In this document: positions 24,331 through 32,164 of the stretch, piece after piece
Position numbering within the stretch: the first letter of the stretch is position 1
Layout of the letters: the number at the start of each line of letters is the position of its first letter
Assembly (NCBI GenBank): GCA_017934045.1
Contig: JAGBKK010000043.1
Location: 1 to 37,728 of the forward strand
Origin: Neisseriaceae bacterium
GTDB taxonomy: Bacteria; Pseudomonadota; Gammaproteobacteria; Burkholderiales; Neisseriaceae
Direction: 5' to 3'
DNA length: 37,728 bases
Notes under the pieces: generated by a model
What the model was told of the DNA's origin: nothing
What the model saw: the letters and a program-made list of their open reading frames with translations, nothing else
Database searches by the model: none
Made by a program: the position numbers and the translations under genes

Positions 24331-25068
24331 TTAATCAATGCCGTATTTCACCGTAACCACCAAACGCACGCGTTTGCCGACTGTGGATTTGCTGTATGTG
24401 CCGCCGTAGTCGCCGTCATCGTTGTCGGCAATGCTGTCGGAATAAATGTTGAATGAACCTTGTGATGCGGATTTCATTGCCCCCACTTTGCCGTTGCCTG
24501 TTTTGGCAAATTCTTCGGCTCGGCGTTTTGCGTCTTGCGTGGCTTTGGCAATCAGCGAATGTTTGATTTCTTCCAAATTGCCCAATAAATATTGCGGTTC
24601 GTCAAAACGAAAACCAATTTGTTCTGCCCGAAAATTCAACGCATTATCATACGCTTGTTTGAGTTTCGACAAATCTTTGGTATTCACCAAAACGCTTTGT
24701 GTGGCGTTGTAGCCGTCATCAACATAGCGATAACGGTCGTTTTCATAAATTTCTTTGCGATGAACGGTAATTTGCGGATTTTCCAAACGCATTTCATTAT
24801 CAGAAAATCCTTGTGATTTCAAAAAGTTAATTAAAACAGGTGTATAGCGTTTTAGCCCTGCCACTGAAGTGGCATAATCAGGATAATGCAGTGCCATACT
24901 CAATTTCCATTCCGCAGAATCGGCTTGATAATTTTCTTCTGCCAAGCCTTTGACGGTGATTTCGCCGGGTTGGCGTAAGTTTTTTAGTTGCGAACCCAAT
25001 ACGCCAGCCCCTGCGGCAATGCCCACGGCTAAAACCAATGCGGGCAAAAGTAAAGATTTTTCGCTCAT
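24331..25068 (-). CDS. SIMPL (DUF541) domain protein, membrane-anchored
   Basis: A 245-aa protein. An N-terminal hydrophobic segment (LLLPALVLAVGIAAGAGVLG, residues 6-25) anchors or exports it. The remainder is a SIMPL domain: EITVKGLAEENYQADSAEW near 36, GFSDNEMRLENPQITVHRKEIY near 92, and the C-terminal AKATQDAKRRAEEFAKTGNGKVGAMKSASQ, the most conserved block. SIMPL proteins are periplasmic or envelope proteins of poorly defined function. AAAGGAAA about 10 bases upstream supports the ATG. No operon partner is evident; the upstream 290-bp gap is filled by repeats. Confidence 0.87.
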   Translation of the reverse strand: MSEKSLLLPALVLAVGIAAGAGVLGSQLKNLRQPGEITVKGLAEENYQADSAEWKLSMALHYPDYATSVAGLKRYTPVLINFLKSQGFSDNEMRLENPQITVHRKEIYENDRYRYVDDGYNATQSVLVNTKDLSKLKQAYDNALNFRAEQIGFRFDEPQYLLGNLEEIKHSLIAKATQDAKRRAEEFAKTGNGKVGAMKSASQGSFNIYSDSIADNDDGDYGGTYSKSTVGKRVRLVVTVKYGID

Positions 25069-25114
25069 TTAATTTGTTTCCTTTCTGCAATGTTTTTTTC
25101 AGGCTGCCTGAAAT

Positions 25115-25190
25115 TATAGTCAATTCAGACCAAAAGTAGGCAAGGCGGTTTTGCCTGCGACAGTATAAATAATACGGCAAGGCGACACCT
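25115..25190. mobile_element. Truncated Correia-like element
   Basis: It begins TATAGTCAATTCAGACC and keeps the core (GCCTGCGACAGTATAAATA, ATACGGCAAGGCG) in the same orientation as the 236-344 copy. The matching right terminal repeat is missing. About 15 bases on, a second element with GAGACCCCT ends begins, so insertion or deletion probably removed the right end. Confidence 0.6.
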
Positions 25191-25206
25191 TCGCTACATA
25201 ATTTTG

Positions 25207-25338
25207 GAGACCCCTACAAAACTACTTTTTCATCATTCGTCATTCTGATCGTGGCGAAGAATCTCATTATAAAACAACAAGTTGAGATTCTTCATTTTCC
25301 TGCGAAAAACTCAGAATGACGAGTTTTGCAGGGGTTTC
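25207..25338. mobile_element. MITE-like element with CCCCTGCAAAAC termini, copy 2
   Basis: A 132-bp element from GAGACCCCTACAAAAC to GTTTTGCAGGGGTTTC. Reverse-complemented, it aligns along its whole length with 4661-4790, including CTCGTCATTCTGA, GAAGAATCTCAACTT and GAATGATGAAAAAGTAG. It is 20 bases from the macB stop. Non-coding. Confidence 0.72.
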
Positions 25339-25358
25339 AAAAAGTAAAAATCACCGCC

Positions 25359-27308
25359 CTACTCTCTACTTAACGCTGCCACTGGGTCTAATTTGGCGGC
25401 GTTTTTGGCGGGCATATAGCCGAAGATAATGCCGATTGCGGTTGCGGTGATAAACGCACCTATCATCGAAAATAGCGAGAATGATAAGACAATTTTGTCG
25501 GAAATTTTGGGCAGCAGCATGCCTACGCCTAATGCCAACAGCACGCCAATCACGCCGCCGATTAGGCATATCAATGCGGCTTCGATTAAGAATTGTTGCA
25601 AAATATCGCTGCTTCTGGCACCGATGGCCATGCGTACGCCGATTTCTTGTGTGCGTTCAGTAACCGATACCAACATAATATTCATCACACCGATACCACC
25701 CACAATCAGCGAAATGACGGCAATGGCGGAAATCAGGTATTTCATACTGTTGGTTACATTTTCCATCGTTTGGCGAATACTGTCGCTGTTCATAATGGTA
25801 AAGTCAATCGTGCCGTGGCGTTGTTCCAAAATATTGCTGACAATATTTTCTGCCGCCGTGCTGGGGATACTGTCATCAAGTCGCACGGTGATATAGGAAA
25901 TGTGCGTTTGCCCCAACAGGCGGTTCATCACCGTAGTGTAAGGCAACCACACGGTTACATTGTTGGCGTTGTTAAAAGCGGTGTTGTTGTCTTCGGCAAC
26001 GCCAATAATGGTGGCAGGCATATTGTTGATGATAATTGTCCGCCCTAACACGCTGCGTGCGGTGTCGTTGGGAAACAAGTTTTTCAGGGTGTTCTGATCG
26101 ACAATCGCTCCTGTGGCGTAGGTATCCACTTCTTTTTTGCCAAACAGGCTGCCTGAACTTAATTTTAAGCCCACCACATCGAAATATTCTTCGCCCACGC
26201 CACGCACACTGCCTTCGGCACTTAAATTACCGTATTTCACGGTAACGCCGCCCCGTTGCACGCCTGGCGTTACGCCTTTAACAAAACTTTGCTGGGCAAT
26301 CACATTGGCATCTGCCACTTTCAGCGTTCGCACACGCCACGGATTGCGTTGTCCAGGTGCTCCTGGGTATATGTCTAATACATTCGTACCCATAGCACTG
26401 ATTTCTGCCAAGACGCTTTTTTGCATACCGTTGCCTAATGCCACAACCAAAACCACAGACGCAATGCCGATGATAATCCCCAACATGGTTAAGAATGACC
26501 GCATTTTGTGTCCAACAATCGCACGCGTTGCCATTTTGAATGATTCACGCAAGCGGTCAATGGGGTTGGCTCGTTCTCGTTTTCTTTCAGGCAGCCTGTC
26601 TTGTTCTTCGCTTGCTCGTTCGGTTTTGCGGTCGGCAATAATATTGCCGTCTTTGATTTCGATAATACGTTTGGCGTTATTTGCTACATTCATATCGTGC
26701 GTAACAATGATAATGGTGTGTCCGTCATCATTGAGTTCTCGCAAGATTTTCATCACTTCCTTGCCGCTGACGCTGTCTAACGCACCCGTTGGTTCATCGG
26801 CTAAAATCACTTCGCCGCCGTTCATCAAGGCACGCGAAATTGACACCCTTTGCTGTTGTCCGCCTGATAATTGATTCGGGCGATAATCCACGCGTTCGCC
26901 CAAACCAATTCGTGTGAGTAGTTCTTTGGCTCGTGTGATGCGTTTATCGTGTGGCACGCCAGCGTAAATCGCAGGAATGGCGACATTTTCCGCCGCCGTT
27001 AAATCGCCCAACAAATGATAGCGTTGAAAAATAAAGCCAAAATATTCACGGCGTAAATGTGCCAGTTCATCAGGCGACATCGTGGCGACATCTTTACCGC
27101 CCACTAAATACTGCCCTTTGGACGGTTTATCCAAACAGCCGATGATATTCATCAGCGTTGATTTACCTGAACCAGAAGCCCCCACAATGGCAATCATTTC
27201 GCCTGCGTGAATGGTTAAGTCAATGCCTTTTAAAACTTCCAATGGCTCGCCGCCAGAATCGAACGAACGCCGAATATCTGACAACTGCAATAAAGGTGTG
27301 CCTGTCAT
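25359..27308 (-). CDS. macB: Macrolide/envelope exporter MacB (ATPase-permease)
   Basis: A 649-aa fused ABC transporter. The N-terminal ATPase has Walker A GASGSGKS at residues 43-50, signature LSGGQQQRVS near 144, Walker B VILADEPTGALD near 164, and the switch histidine in IIIVTHDMN. A linker with DRLPERKRE follows, then a first span (LTMLGIIIGIASVVLVVALG), a large periplasmic domain and three C-terminal spans. With MacA and an outer-membrane TolC-type channel it expels macrolides, peptides or heme-like substrates from the periplasm. One-sided DUS copies lie at 26146 (encoding SGSL) and 26586. Its ATG overlaps the macA stop (ATGA). No tolC gene is nearby. Confidence 0.95.
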   Translation of the reverse strand: MTGTPLLQLSDIRRSFDSGGEPLEVLKGIDLTIHAGEMIAIVGASGSGKSTLMNIIGCLDKPSKGQYLVGGKDVATMSPDELAHLRREYFGFIFQRYHLLGDLTAAENVAIPAIYAGVPHDKRITRAKELLTRIGLGERVDYRPNQLSGGQQQRVSISRALMNGGEVILADEPTGALDSVSGKEVMKILRELNDDGHTIIIVTHDMNVANNAKRIIEIKDGNIIADRKTERASEEQDRLPERKRERANPIDRLRESFKMATRAIVGHKMRSFLTMLGIIIGIASVVLVVALGNGMQKSVLAEISAMGTNVLDIYPGAPGQRNPWRVRTLKVADANVIAQQSFVKGVTPGVQRGGVTVKYGNLSAEGSVRGVGEEYFDVVGLKLSSGSLFGKKEVDTYATGAIVDQNTLKNLFPNDTARSVLGRTIIINNMPATIIGVAEDNNTAFNNANNVTVWLPYTTVMNRLLGQTHISYITVRLDDSIPSTAAENIVSNILEQRHGTIDFTIMNSDSIRQTMENVTNSMKYLISAIAVISLIVGGIGVMNIMLVSVTERTQEIGVRMAIGARSSDILQQFLIEAALICLIGGVIGVLLALGVGMLLPKISDKIVLSFSLFSMIGAFITATAIGIIFGYMPAKNAAKLDPVAALSRE

Positions 27309-28483
27309 CTGCGTCTTGGTCCTTGTTGCATACCCATATTTGGCATACCGCTCATTTGTGCTGTCATACCTGTTCTGCCGATGACAATTTCTTCGCCCTC
27401 TTTCAAACCAGAGACAATTTCAATGCTCACATCATCTTTAATGCCTGTTTCGACTTCACGGCGTTCAGGTTTGCCATTCACCAACACTTCCACCGTTTTT
27501 TTGCCGCCACGACCACGCACGGCTGATGACGGCACTTTCAAAACGCGTTCTTTTTCATTCACCACAAAATGCACATTTGCCGTCATATGCGTACGCAATT
27601 CGCCGTTTTCGTTCGGCACTTCCAACTGACCATAGTAATAAATTGCTGTCGTGTCCGACACATTGCCATTATTAGAAATTTCACGCGGTGCAGGATCGAT
27701 TGATTTAAGCGTGGTTTCATAGCGTTTGCCGTCATCAGCACCTAACAGCGTAAAATAAGCTTTCATATCAGGACGAACACGAGAAACATCGGCTTCGGCA
27801 ATTTCTGCCTTAATTTTCATCGTATCCAACTGGGCAAGTTTAATCACCGTGGGCGTATTCATACCTGCATTCAGCGTTTGTCCTTCTTCGGCAGGAACGG
27901 CAATCACCGTGCCGTCCATCGGAGCGACCAACTTGGTATAACCCATATTCAATTCTGCGGTTTCAATCGACACTTCCGCCTGTTTGATTTGTGTTTTCGC
28001 CTGTTCCACCGCTGCTAATGCGGTTTTGTAATTGGCTTCTGCCGTCTCAAAAGCTTCTTTGGAAGTTGCCCCTTCGGCAAACATTGCCTTTTGGCGTTGA
28101 AATTGTTGCTTGGCTTGCGTTAAAGACGCTTGACGAGAAATCAACTGAGCTTTGCTGTTATCCAAAGACGCTTGTGCCGTTTTCAGTTGATTGCGTGCTA
28201 ATCGTGGGTCGATTTGAGCGATTAAATCGCCTTTTTTCACCACATCGCCAATATCCACTTTCAACTCACTGATTTCGCCTGACACTTGCGCACCCACTTC
28301 CACTTCTTTGAAAGCATGCAGTTTGCCTGACGCTTGCACCGTCTCCGAAATATTGCCGTATTCCACTTTTTGCGTAATGTATTCCACTTTATTGCCCTTA
28401 CCTTTATAGGCAATAAACCCCACAACCACCGCCGCCACAATAGCCGCAACAATGATTTTTTTGGTATGTTGTTTGATATTCAT
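27305..28483 (-). CDS. macA: MacA periplasmic adaptor (membrane fusion protein)
   Basis: A 392-aa adaptor that links MacB to the outer-membrane channel. It has an N-terminal membrane anchor (IIVAAIVAAVVVGFIAY, residues 10-26), half of a lipoyl-like domain (ASGKLHAFKEVEVGAQVSGEI), an alpha-helical hairpin (about 100-180, coiled-coil pattern), the second lipoyl half (LVAPMDGTVIAVPAEEGQTL), and beta-barrel and membrane-proximal domains. The C terminus is Met/Gly-rich (MTAQMSGMPNMGMQQ), unusually methionine-dense. First gene of macA-macB; the ribosome site is weak. Confidence 0.95.
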   Translation of the reverse strand: MNIKQHTKKIIVAAIVAAVVVGFIAYKGKGNKVEYITQKVEYGNISETVQASGKLHAFKEVEVGAQVSGEISELKVDIGDVVKKGDLIAQIDPRLARNQLKTAQASLDNSKAQLISRQASLTQAKQQFQRQKAMFAEGATSKEAFETAEANYKTALAAVEQAKTQIKQAEVSIETAELNMGYTKLVAPMDGTVIAVPAEEGQTLNAGMNTPTVIKLAQLDTMKIKAEIAEADVSRVRPDMKAYFTLLGADDGKRYETTLKSIDPAPREISNNGNVSDTTAIYYYGQLEVPNENGELRTHMTANVHFVVNEKERVLKVPSSAVRGRGGKKTVEVLVNGKPERREVETGIKDDVSIEIVSGLKEGEEIVIGRTGMTAQMSGMPNMGMQQGPRRR

Positions 28484-28887
28484 TTTGAAATAAGAGATTT
28501 TTTGAAATTTGCAGATTTTACATTATTTTTTAATAAGATGAAGATATGATTAAATTGATAAAAAATTTTGTTCAAGCAGGATCAAAGGCATGCTGTTAGG
28601 GCAATGTTTGATAGAACAAAACCATTTCAGAGACCCCTGCAAAACTGGCATATATGGTACATTTGAAGCGTTGGGCTTACGCTCGAAAATATATCCTAAC
28701 TATTTGTTATGTCTTCGTTTTTCTGTGCTACTACGCCTTGATGTGTATCCATATCTACCAGTTTTGCAGGGTTCTCTTTCAGGCTGCCTGAAAACCTGTT
28801 TCGATAGTTAAAATCAAATACTCTGCGTTTTGTCATTTTCTATTTGTGGCGATATATCGTAAAATTCACCCATTTTGAAATCATTTG
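28484..28887. other. Divergent gap macA / resB with an inserted repeat
   Basis: A 404-bp gene-free region between divergent genes. It holds a 147-bp element with GAGACCCCTGCAAAAC ends (28630-28776), a DUS at 28778-28792, and AT-rich flanks that must include both promoters. No convincing small gene or RNA is seen. Confidence 0.7.
28630..28776. mobile_element. MITE-like element with GAGACCCCTGCAAAAC termini, distinct interior
   Basis: GAGACCCCTGCAAAACTGG at the left is mirrored by CCAGTTTTGCAGGGTTCTC at the right, one mismatch in 19. The 109-bp interior shows no resemblance to the interiors at 4661-4790 and 25207-25338, so only the ends are shared. This suggests mobilisation by one transposase type acting on different cargo. 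A DUS starts two bases after the element. Confidence 0.65.
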
Positions 28888-30852
28888 ATGAGTGTGATGA
28901 ACGGTAGCAAACGCAAAAATAATTTCTTACGCAATCCCTTGTTGGAACTGTTGAGTTCTATGCGGTTTGCTGTGGCTCTTTTGACTGTCTTGGCTGTGGC
29001 ATCGATTATCGGCACGGTGATTCCGCAAAATCGTCCCATTCAAGATTATGTGGTGTCGTTCGGCACATTCTGGTCGCAAGTTTTTGATTTTTTAGGGCTG
29101 TATGATGTTTATTCATCGCCTTGGTTTATTGTTATTCTGATTTTTTTGGTGTTATCTACCGCCCTTTGTTTGTGGCGAAATGTGCCGCCTTTTATTGCGG
29201 AAATGCGTTCGTTTCGTGTGCATGCCAAATTAGACGGTTTGTCGAAGTCGCAAACGCTTTCAGGCAGCCTGAAACCTGAAATTGCCGAACAATACTTAAC
29301 CGCACAGGGTTTTCAAACGCAAAAAGTTGAACGAGAAGACGGCGTTTTAATTGCGGCAAAAAAAGGTTCGTTTGCTAAATTCGGTTATATTTTTGCCCAT
29401 ATTGCCTTGATTGTGATTTGTTTGGGCGGTTTGTTGGACAGTCATTTGCTGTTAAAAATGGCTGTGTGGTCAGGGCGACTTGTGCCTGATAAGGAACATG
29501 CTTATGCGTCTGATTTTGCGGCAAATAGTCGCTTGTCAGCCAATTCGCTGTCGTTTCGTGGCGATATTAACCTGCCTGAAAATCAAACCACAGACGCTAT
29601 TTTTCTGAATGTGAATAACAATGGTTTTGTGGTGCAGGAATTGCCTTTCACCTTGAAACTCAACAAATTTACCTTGCAACATTACAGCAACGGTATGCCC
29701 AAAGATTATGCCAGCGAAATTACCATTACCGATAAAAAAACAGGCGAAACGAAAAATGCAGTCGTGCGTGTGAATCACCCTGTCAGCACGCACGGCGTAA
29801 CCATTTATCAGGCAGGCTTTGGCGATGGCGGTTCGCCCTTGGAATTTGATATGTGGGCATTGCCTGACCCTAATCCCAAACCTGTATCGCTGAAAGTGCG
29901 TTCGCACGGCGAGGCAGAAATTCCTTTGGGCGATACTTCGTATCGCTTGGTATTCAGCGATTTCAAAAGCACCAATGTGCAAGCCGATGAAGAAAATCCC
30001 AATCTACCAGCCAAAAATGTGGGGGCAACGGTTACTTACACCATTGCCGACAACGCAGGACAGAACTGGGTTTTCACCAATTATATGTTGCCGCAAATGC
30101 GTGAAGGTTATGCGTATTATTTTTACGGCGTGCGTCAGCCACTTGACCCTGCATTTCGGTGGGTCGCCTTGCCTGCGGATAATTCAGGCAGCCTGAATAC
30201 CTTTATGTTTATGCGTCAGGCTTGGCGAGACGAAACCATGCTCAATCAGTTGGCTGAACACATTGCGTCTTCTGCACCACAAGAACAACGCGAAAAAACG
30301 CTGAAATTCACCCAAGGCATTTTGCATTTATTTGCCGCAGGCGGTTACGCCACGATTGACGATTTTGTGCGACAACAAATTGCCCAAGAAGAACAAGAAG
30401 TGATGGCACGCACCATGTATCAAACGGCGGCGTATGCCACCAATCAACTGTTAGACCGTGTGTTGCAACAATCAGGGCAACCTGAATGGACTGACCAAAC
30501 CACACGCCAACGCTTTGTGATGGACAGTATGCAGGCTTACACAGGCTTAACAAAATATCCTAACCCATTGTTATTACAATTAAAATCGTATGAAGAAATC
30601 AATGCGTCAGGCTTACAAATGACGCGTTCGCCAGGTAAAAAATGGGTGTATTTAGGCTCGCTTTTGCTCACTTTGGGTTCGATTTTAATGTTTTATGTCA
30701 AACAACGGCGAGCGTGGATACTGTTAAATAACAACAACTTGCGTTTTGCGATGAGTGCTTCTCGACACAAAAAAGATTTGGATAGCGAATTTCCACAACA
30801 CTTGGAAAATATCCAACAACTGATTAAGGATTTTTCAAATGAAAAACAATAA
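28888..30852 (+). CDS. resB: Cytochrome c biogenesis protein ResB (CcsB)
   Basis: A 654-aa membrane component of System II cytochrome c maturation, which with CcsA delivers and attaches heme to apocytochromes outside the inner membrane. Three N-terminal spans (about 25-47, 68-92 and 165-185) precede a large periplasmic domain, and a last span lies near 595-612 (VYLGSLLLTLGSILMFYV). LLELLSSMRFAVALL and SIIGTVIPQN are typical of ResB. The ATG at 28888 was chosen; an in-frame ATG at 28897 is the alternative and neither has a strong ribosome site. DUS copies at 29259 and 30183 both encode SGSL. It overlaps ccsA by 14 bases. Confidence 0.93.
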   Translation: MSVMNGSKRKNNFLRNPLLELLSSMRFAVALLTVLAVASIIGTVIPQNRPIQDYVVSFGTFWSQVFDFLGLYDVYSSPWFIVILIFLVLSTALCLWRNVPPFIAEMRSFRVHAKLDGLSKSQTLSGSLKPEIAEQYLTAQGFQTQKVEREDGVLIAAKKGSFAKFGYIFAHIALIVICLGGLLDSHLLLKMAVWSGRLVPDKEHAYASDFAANSRLSANSLSFRGDINLPENQTTDAIFLNVNNNGFVVQELPFTLKLNKFTLQHYSNGMPKDYASEITITDKKTGETKNAVVRVNHPVSTHGVTIYQAGFGDGGSPLEFDMWALPDPNPKPVSLKVRSHGEAEIPLGDTSYRLVFSDFKSTNVQADEENPNLPAKNVGATVTYTIADNAGQNWVFTNYMLPQMREGYAYYFYGVRQPLDPAFRWVALPADNSGSLNTFMFMRQAWRDETMLNQLAEHIASSAPQEQREKTLKFTQGILHLFAAGGYATIDDFVRQQIAQEEQEVMARTMYQTAAYATNQLLDRVLQQSGQPEWTDQTTRQRFVMDSMQAYTGLTKYPNPLLLQLKSYEEINASGLQMTRSPGKKWVYLGSLLLTLGSILMFYVKQRRAWILLNNNNLRFAMSASRHKKDLDSEFPQHLENIQQLIKDFSNEKQ

Positions 30853-32026
30853 CTTACAACACGAATTGTTACAAAAAAAGGGATTTTTCCAAAACCTAAC
30901 GCTTGGCGATTGGATTTTTGCGTTCATCATCATCGTTATCACGGTGTTTGCTCGCCTGAAATTAGTGCATAGTACGCCCAATATTTACGAAGAAATTATT
31001 TTCGGCGTAACCGCATTGTCAGCCATATTTTTAGGCTGGTTTTTCAAATCCTTGCGTTGGTTTGTCCCTGTAACCGCCCTACTCGCTTATCTTGCAGTGT
31101 TGTCTTACGGCGGCAATATCGATAACAGCCAAAGATTTTGGCTGAAATATATGCTCTCATCGCAATCGGCGATTATGTGGCAGTGCGTGCTGATTGTTTT
31201 GGCGTTTTTTGTGTATTTATTAGGCAGCATTGTGGCTGCCAAACAAAAACAAGACCAAAACACCTTAATTACCATAGGTTCAGGCATTGCGTGGGCAGGG
31301 GCTTTGGCAGGCTTTGTGGGCTTATTGGTGCGTTGGCACGAAAGTTACTTAATTAGTGTGGAAGCAGGACACATTCCTGTGTCCAACCTATACGAAGTGC
31401 TGGTGCTGTTTATGGCAGTAACTGCCCTAATGTTTTTATATTATGCGAACAAAACCCGCTTACACCGTTTGGGCGTGTTTGTGTATGCCTTTCAGGCAGC
31501 CTTGGTGGCGTTTTTTCTGTGGTATATCAACAGCCGTGCCAATGTCGGCGACATTCAACCCTTAATCCCTGCCCTACAATCGTGGTGGATGAAAATTCAT
31601 GTACCTGCCAACTTTGTGGGCTACGGCGGTTTCTGCTTGGCGGCGATGTTAGCCGTTGCCGAACTAAAAGCCCTATCCAACGAGAAAAAAGGCAAAACAG
31701 GTGGCTTTTTGCCATCATCAAGTACCATTGAAGACATAATGTACAAAGCGATTGCCGTAGGCTTTTTATTCTTCACCATTGCCACCATTTTAGGGGCATT
31801 GTGGGCAGCCGAAGCATGGGGCAGTTATTGGAGTTGGGACCCCAAAGAAACTTGGGCGTTAATCGTGTGGCTCAACTACGCCGTGTGGCTACACCTACGC
31901 TTGGTCGCAGGCTGGCGTGGCAAAGTGTTGGCATGGTGGGCAATCTTGGGCTTACTCATCACCACCTTTGCTTTTGTCGGCGTGAATATGTTTTTAACAG
32001 GCTTGCATTCTTACGGTGGATTGTAA
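30839..32026 (+). CDS. ccsA: Cytochrome c biogenesis protein CcsA
   Basis: A 395-aa heme-handling membrane protein, partner of ResB. The tryptophan-rich WWD motif WGSYWSWDPKETWALIVW near residues 327-344 is diagnostic. Conserved histidines are visible in WHESYL, HVPANF and WLHLRL, and about eight or more hydrophobic spans are present. AAGGA at 30826-30830 sits 8 bases before the ATG, inside the end of resB, so the two are translationally linked. A one-sided DUS at 31491 encodes FQAAL. A terminator follows. Confidence 0.95.
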   Translation: MKNNNLQHELLQKKGFFQNLTLGDWIFAFIIIVITVFARLKLVHSTPNIYEEIIFGVTALSAIFLGWFFKSLRWFVPVTALLAYLAVLSYGGNIDNSQRFWLKYMLSSQSAIMWQCVLIVLAFFVYLLGSIVAAKQKQDQNTLITIGSGIAWAGALAGFVGLLVRWHESYLISVEAGHIPVSNLYEVLVLFMAVTALMFLYYANKTRLHRLGVFVYAFQAALVAFFLWYINSRANVGDIQPLIPALQSWWMKIHVPANFVGYGGFCLAAMLAVAELKALSNEKKGKTGGFLPSSSTIEDIMYKAIAVGFLFFTIATILGALWAAEAWGSYWSWDPKETWALIVWLNYAVWLHLRLVAGWRGKVLAWWAILGLLITTFAFVGVNMFLTGLHSYGGL

Positions 32027-32030
32027 AACA

Positions 32031-32062
32031 TTGGGTAGGTTAAAAAAACCTACCCAATTTAT
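32031..32062 (+). terminator. Rho-independent terminator after resB-ccsA
   Basis: TTGGGTAGGTT and AACCTACCCAA form an 11-bp stem with a short A loop, followed by TTTATTTT. It begins 5 bases past the ccsA stop; a DUS (32064-32078) follows. Confidence 0.9.
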
Positions 32063-32164
32063 TTTCAGGCAGCCTGAAAATAGAACAAGTTGCACAAAAC
32101 CTATTCTCTTGTTATGATTTTTCTTTTTTTCAGGCTGCCTGAAATTATGGTAAGGAATTAAAAA

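Noticed and set aside
26137-26874. 245-codon plus-strand open frame antisense to macB
   Set aside because: Its composition mirrors macB codons, it crosses conserved ATPase motifs on the other strand, and no domain is visible.
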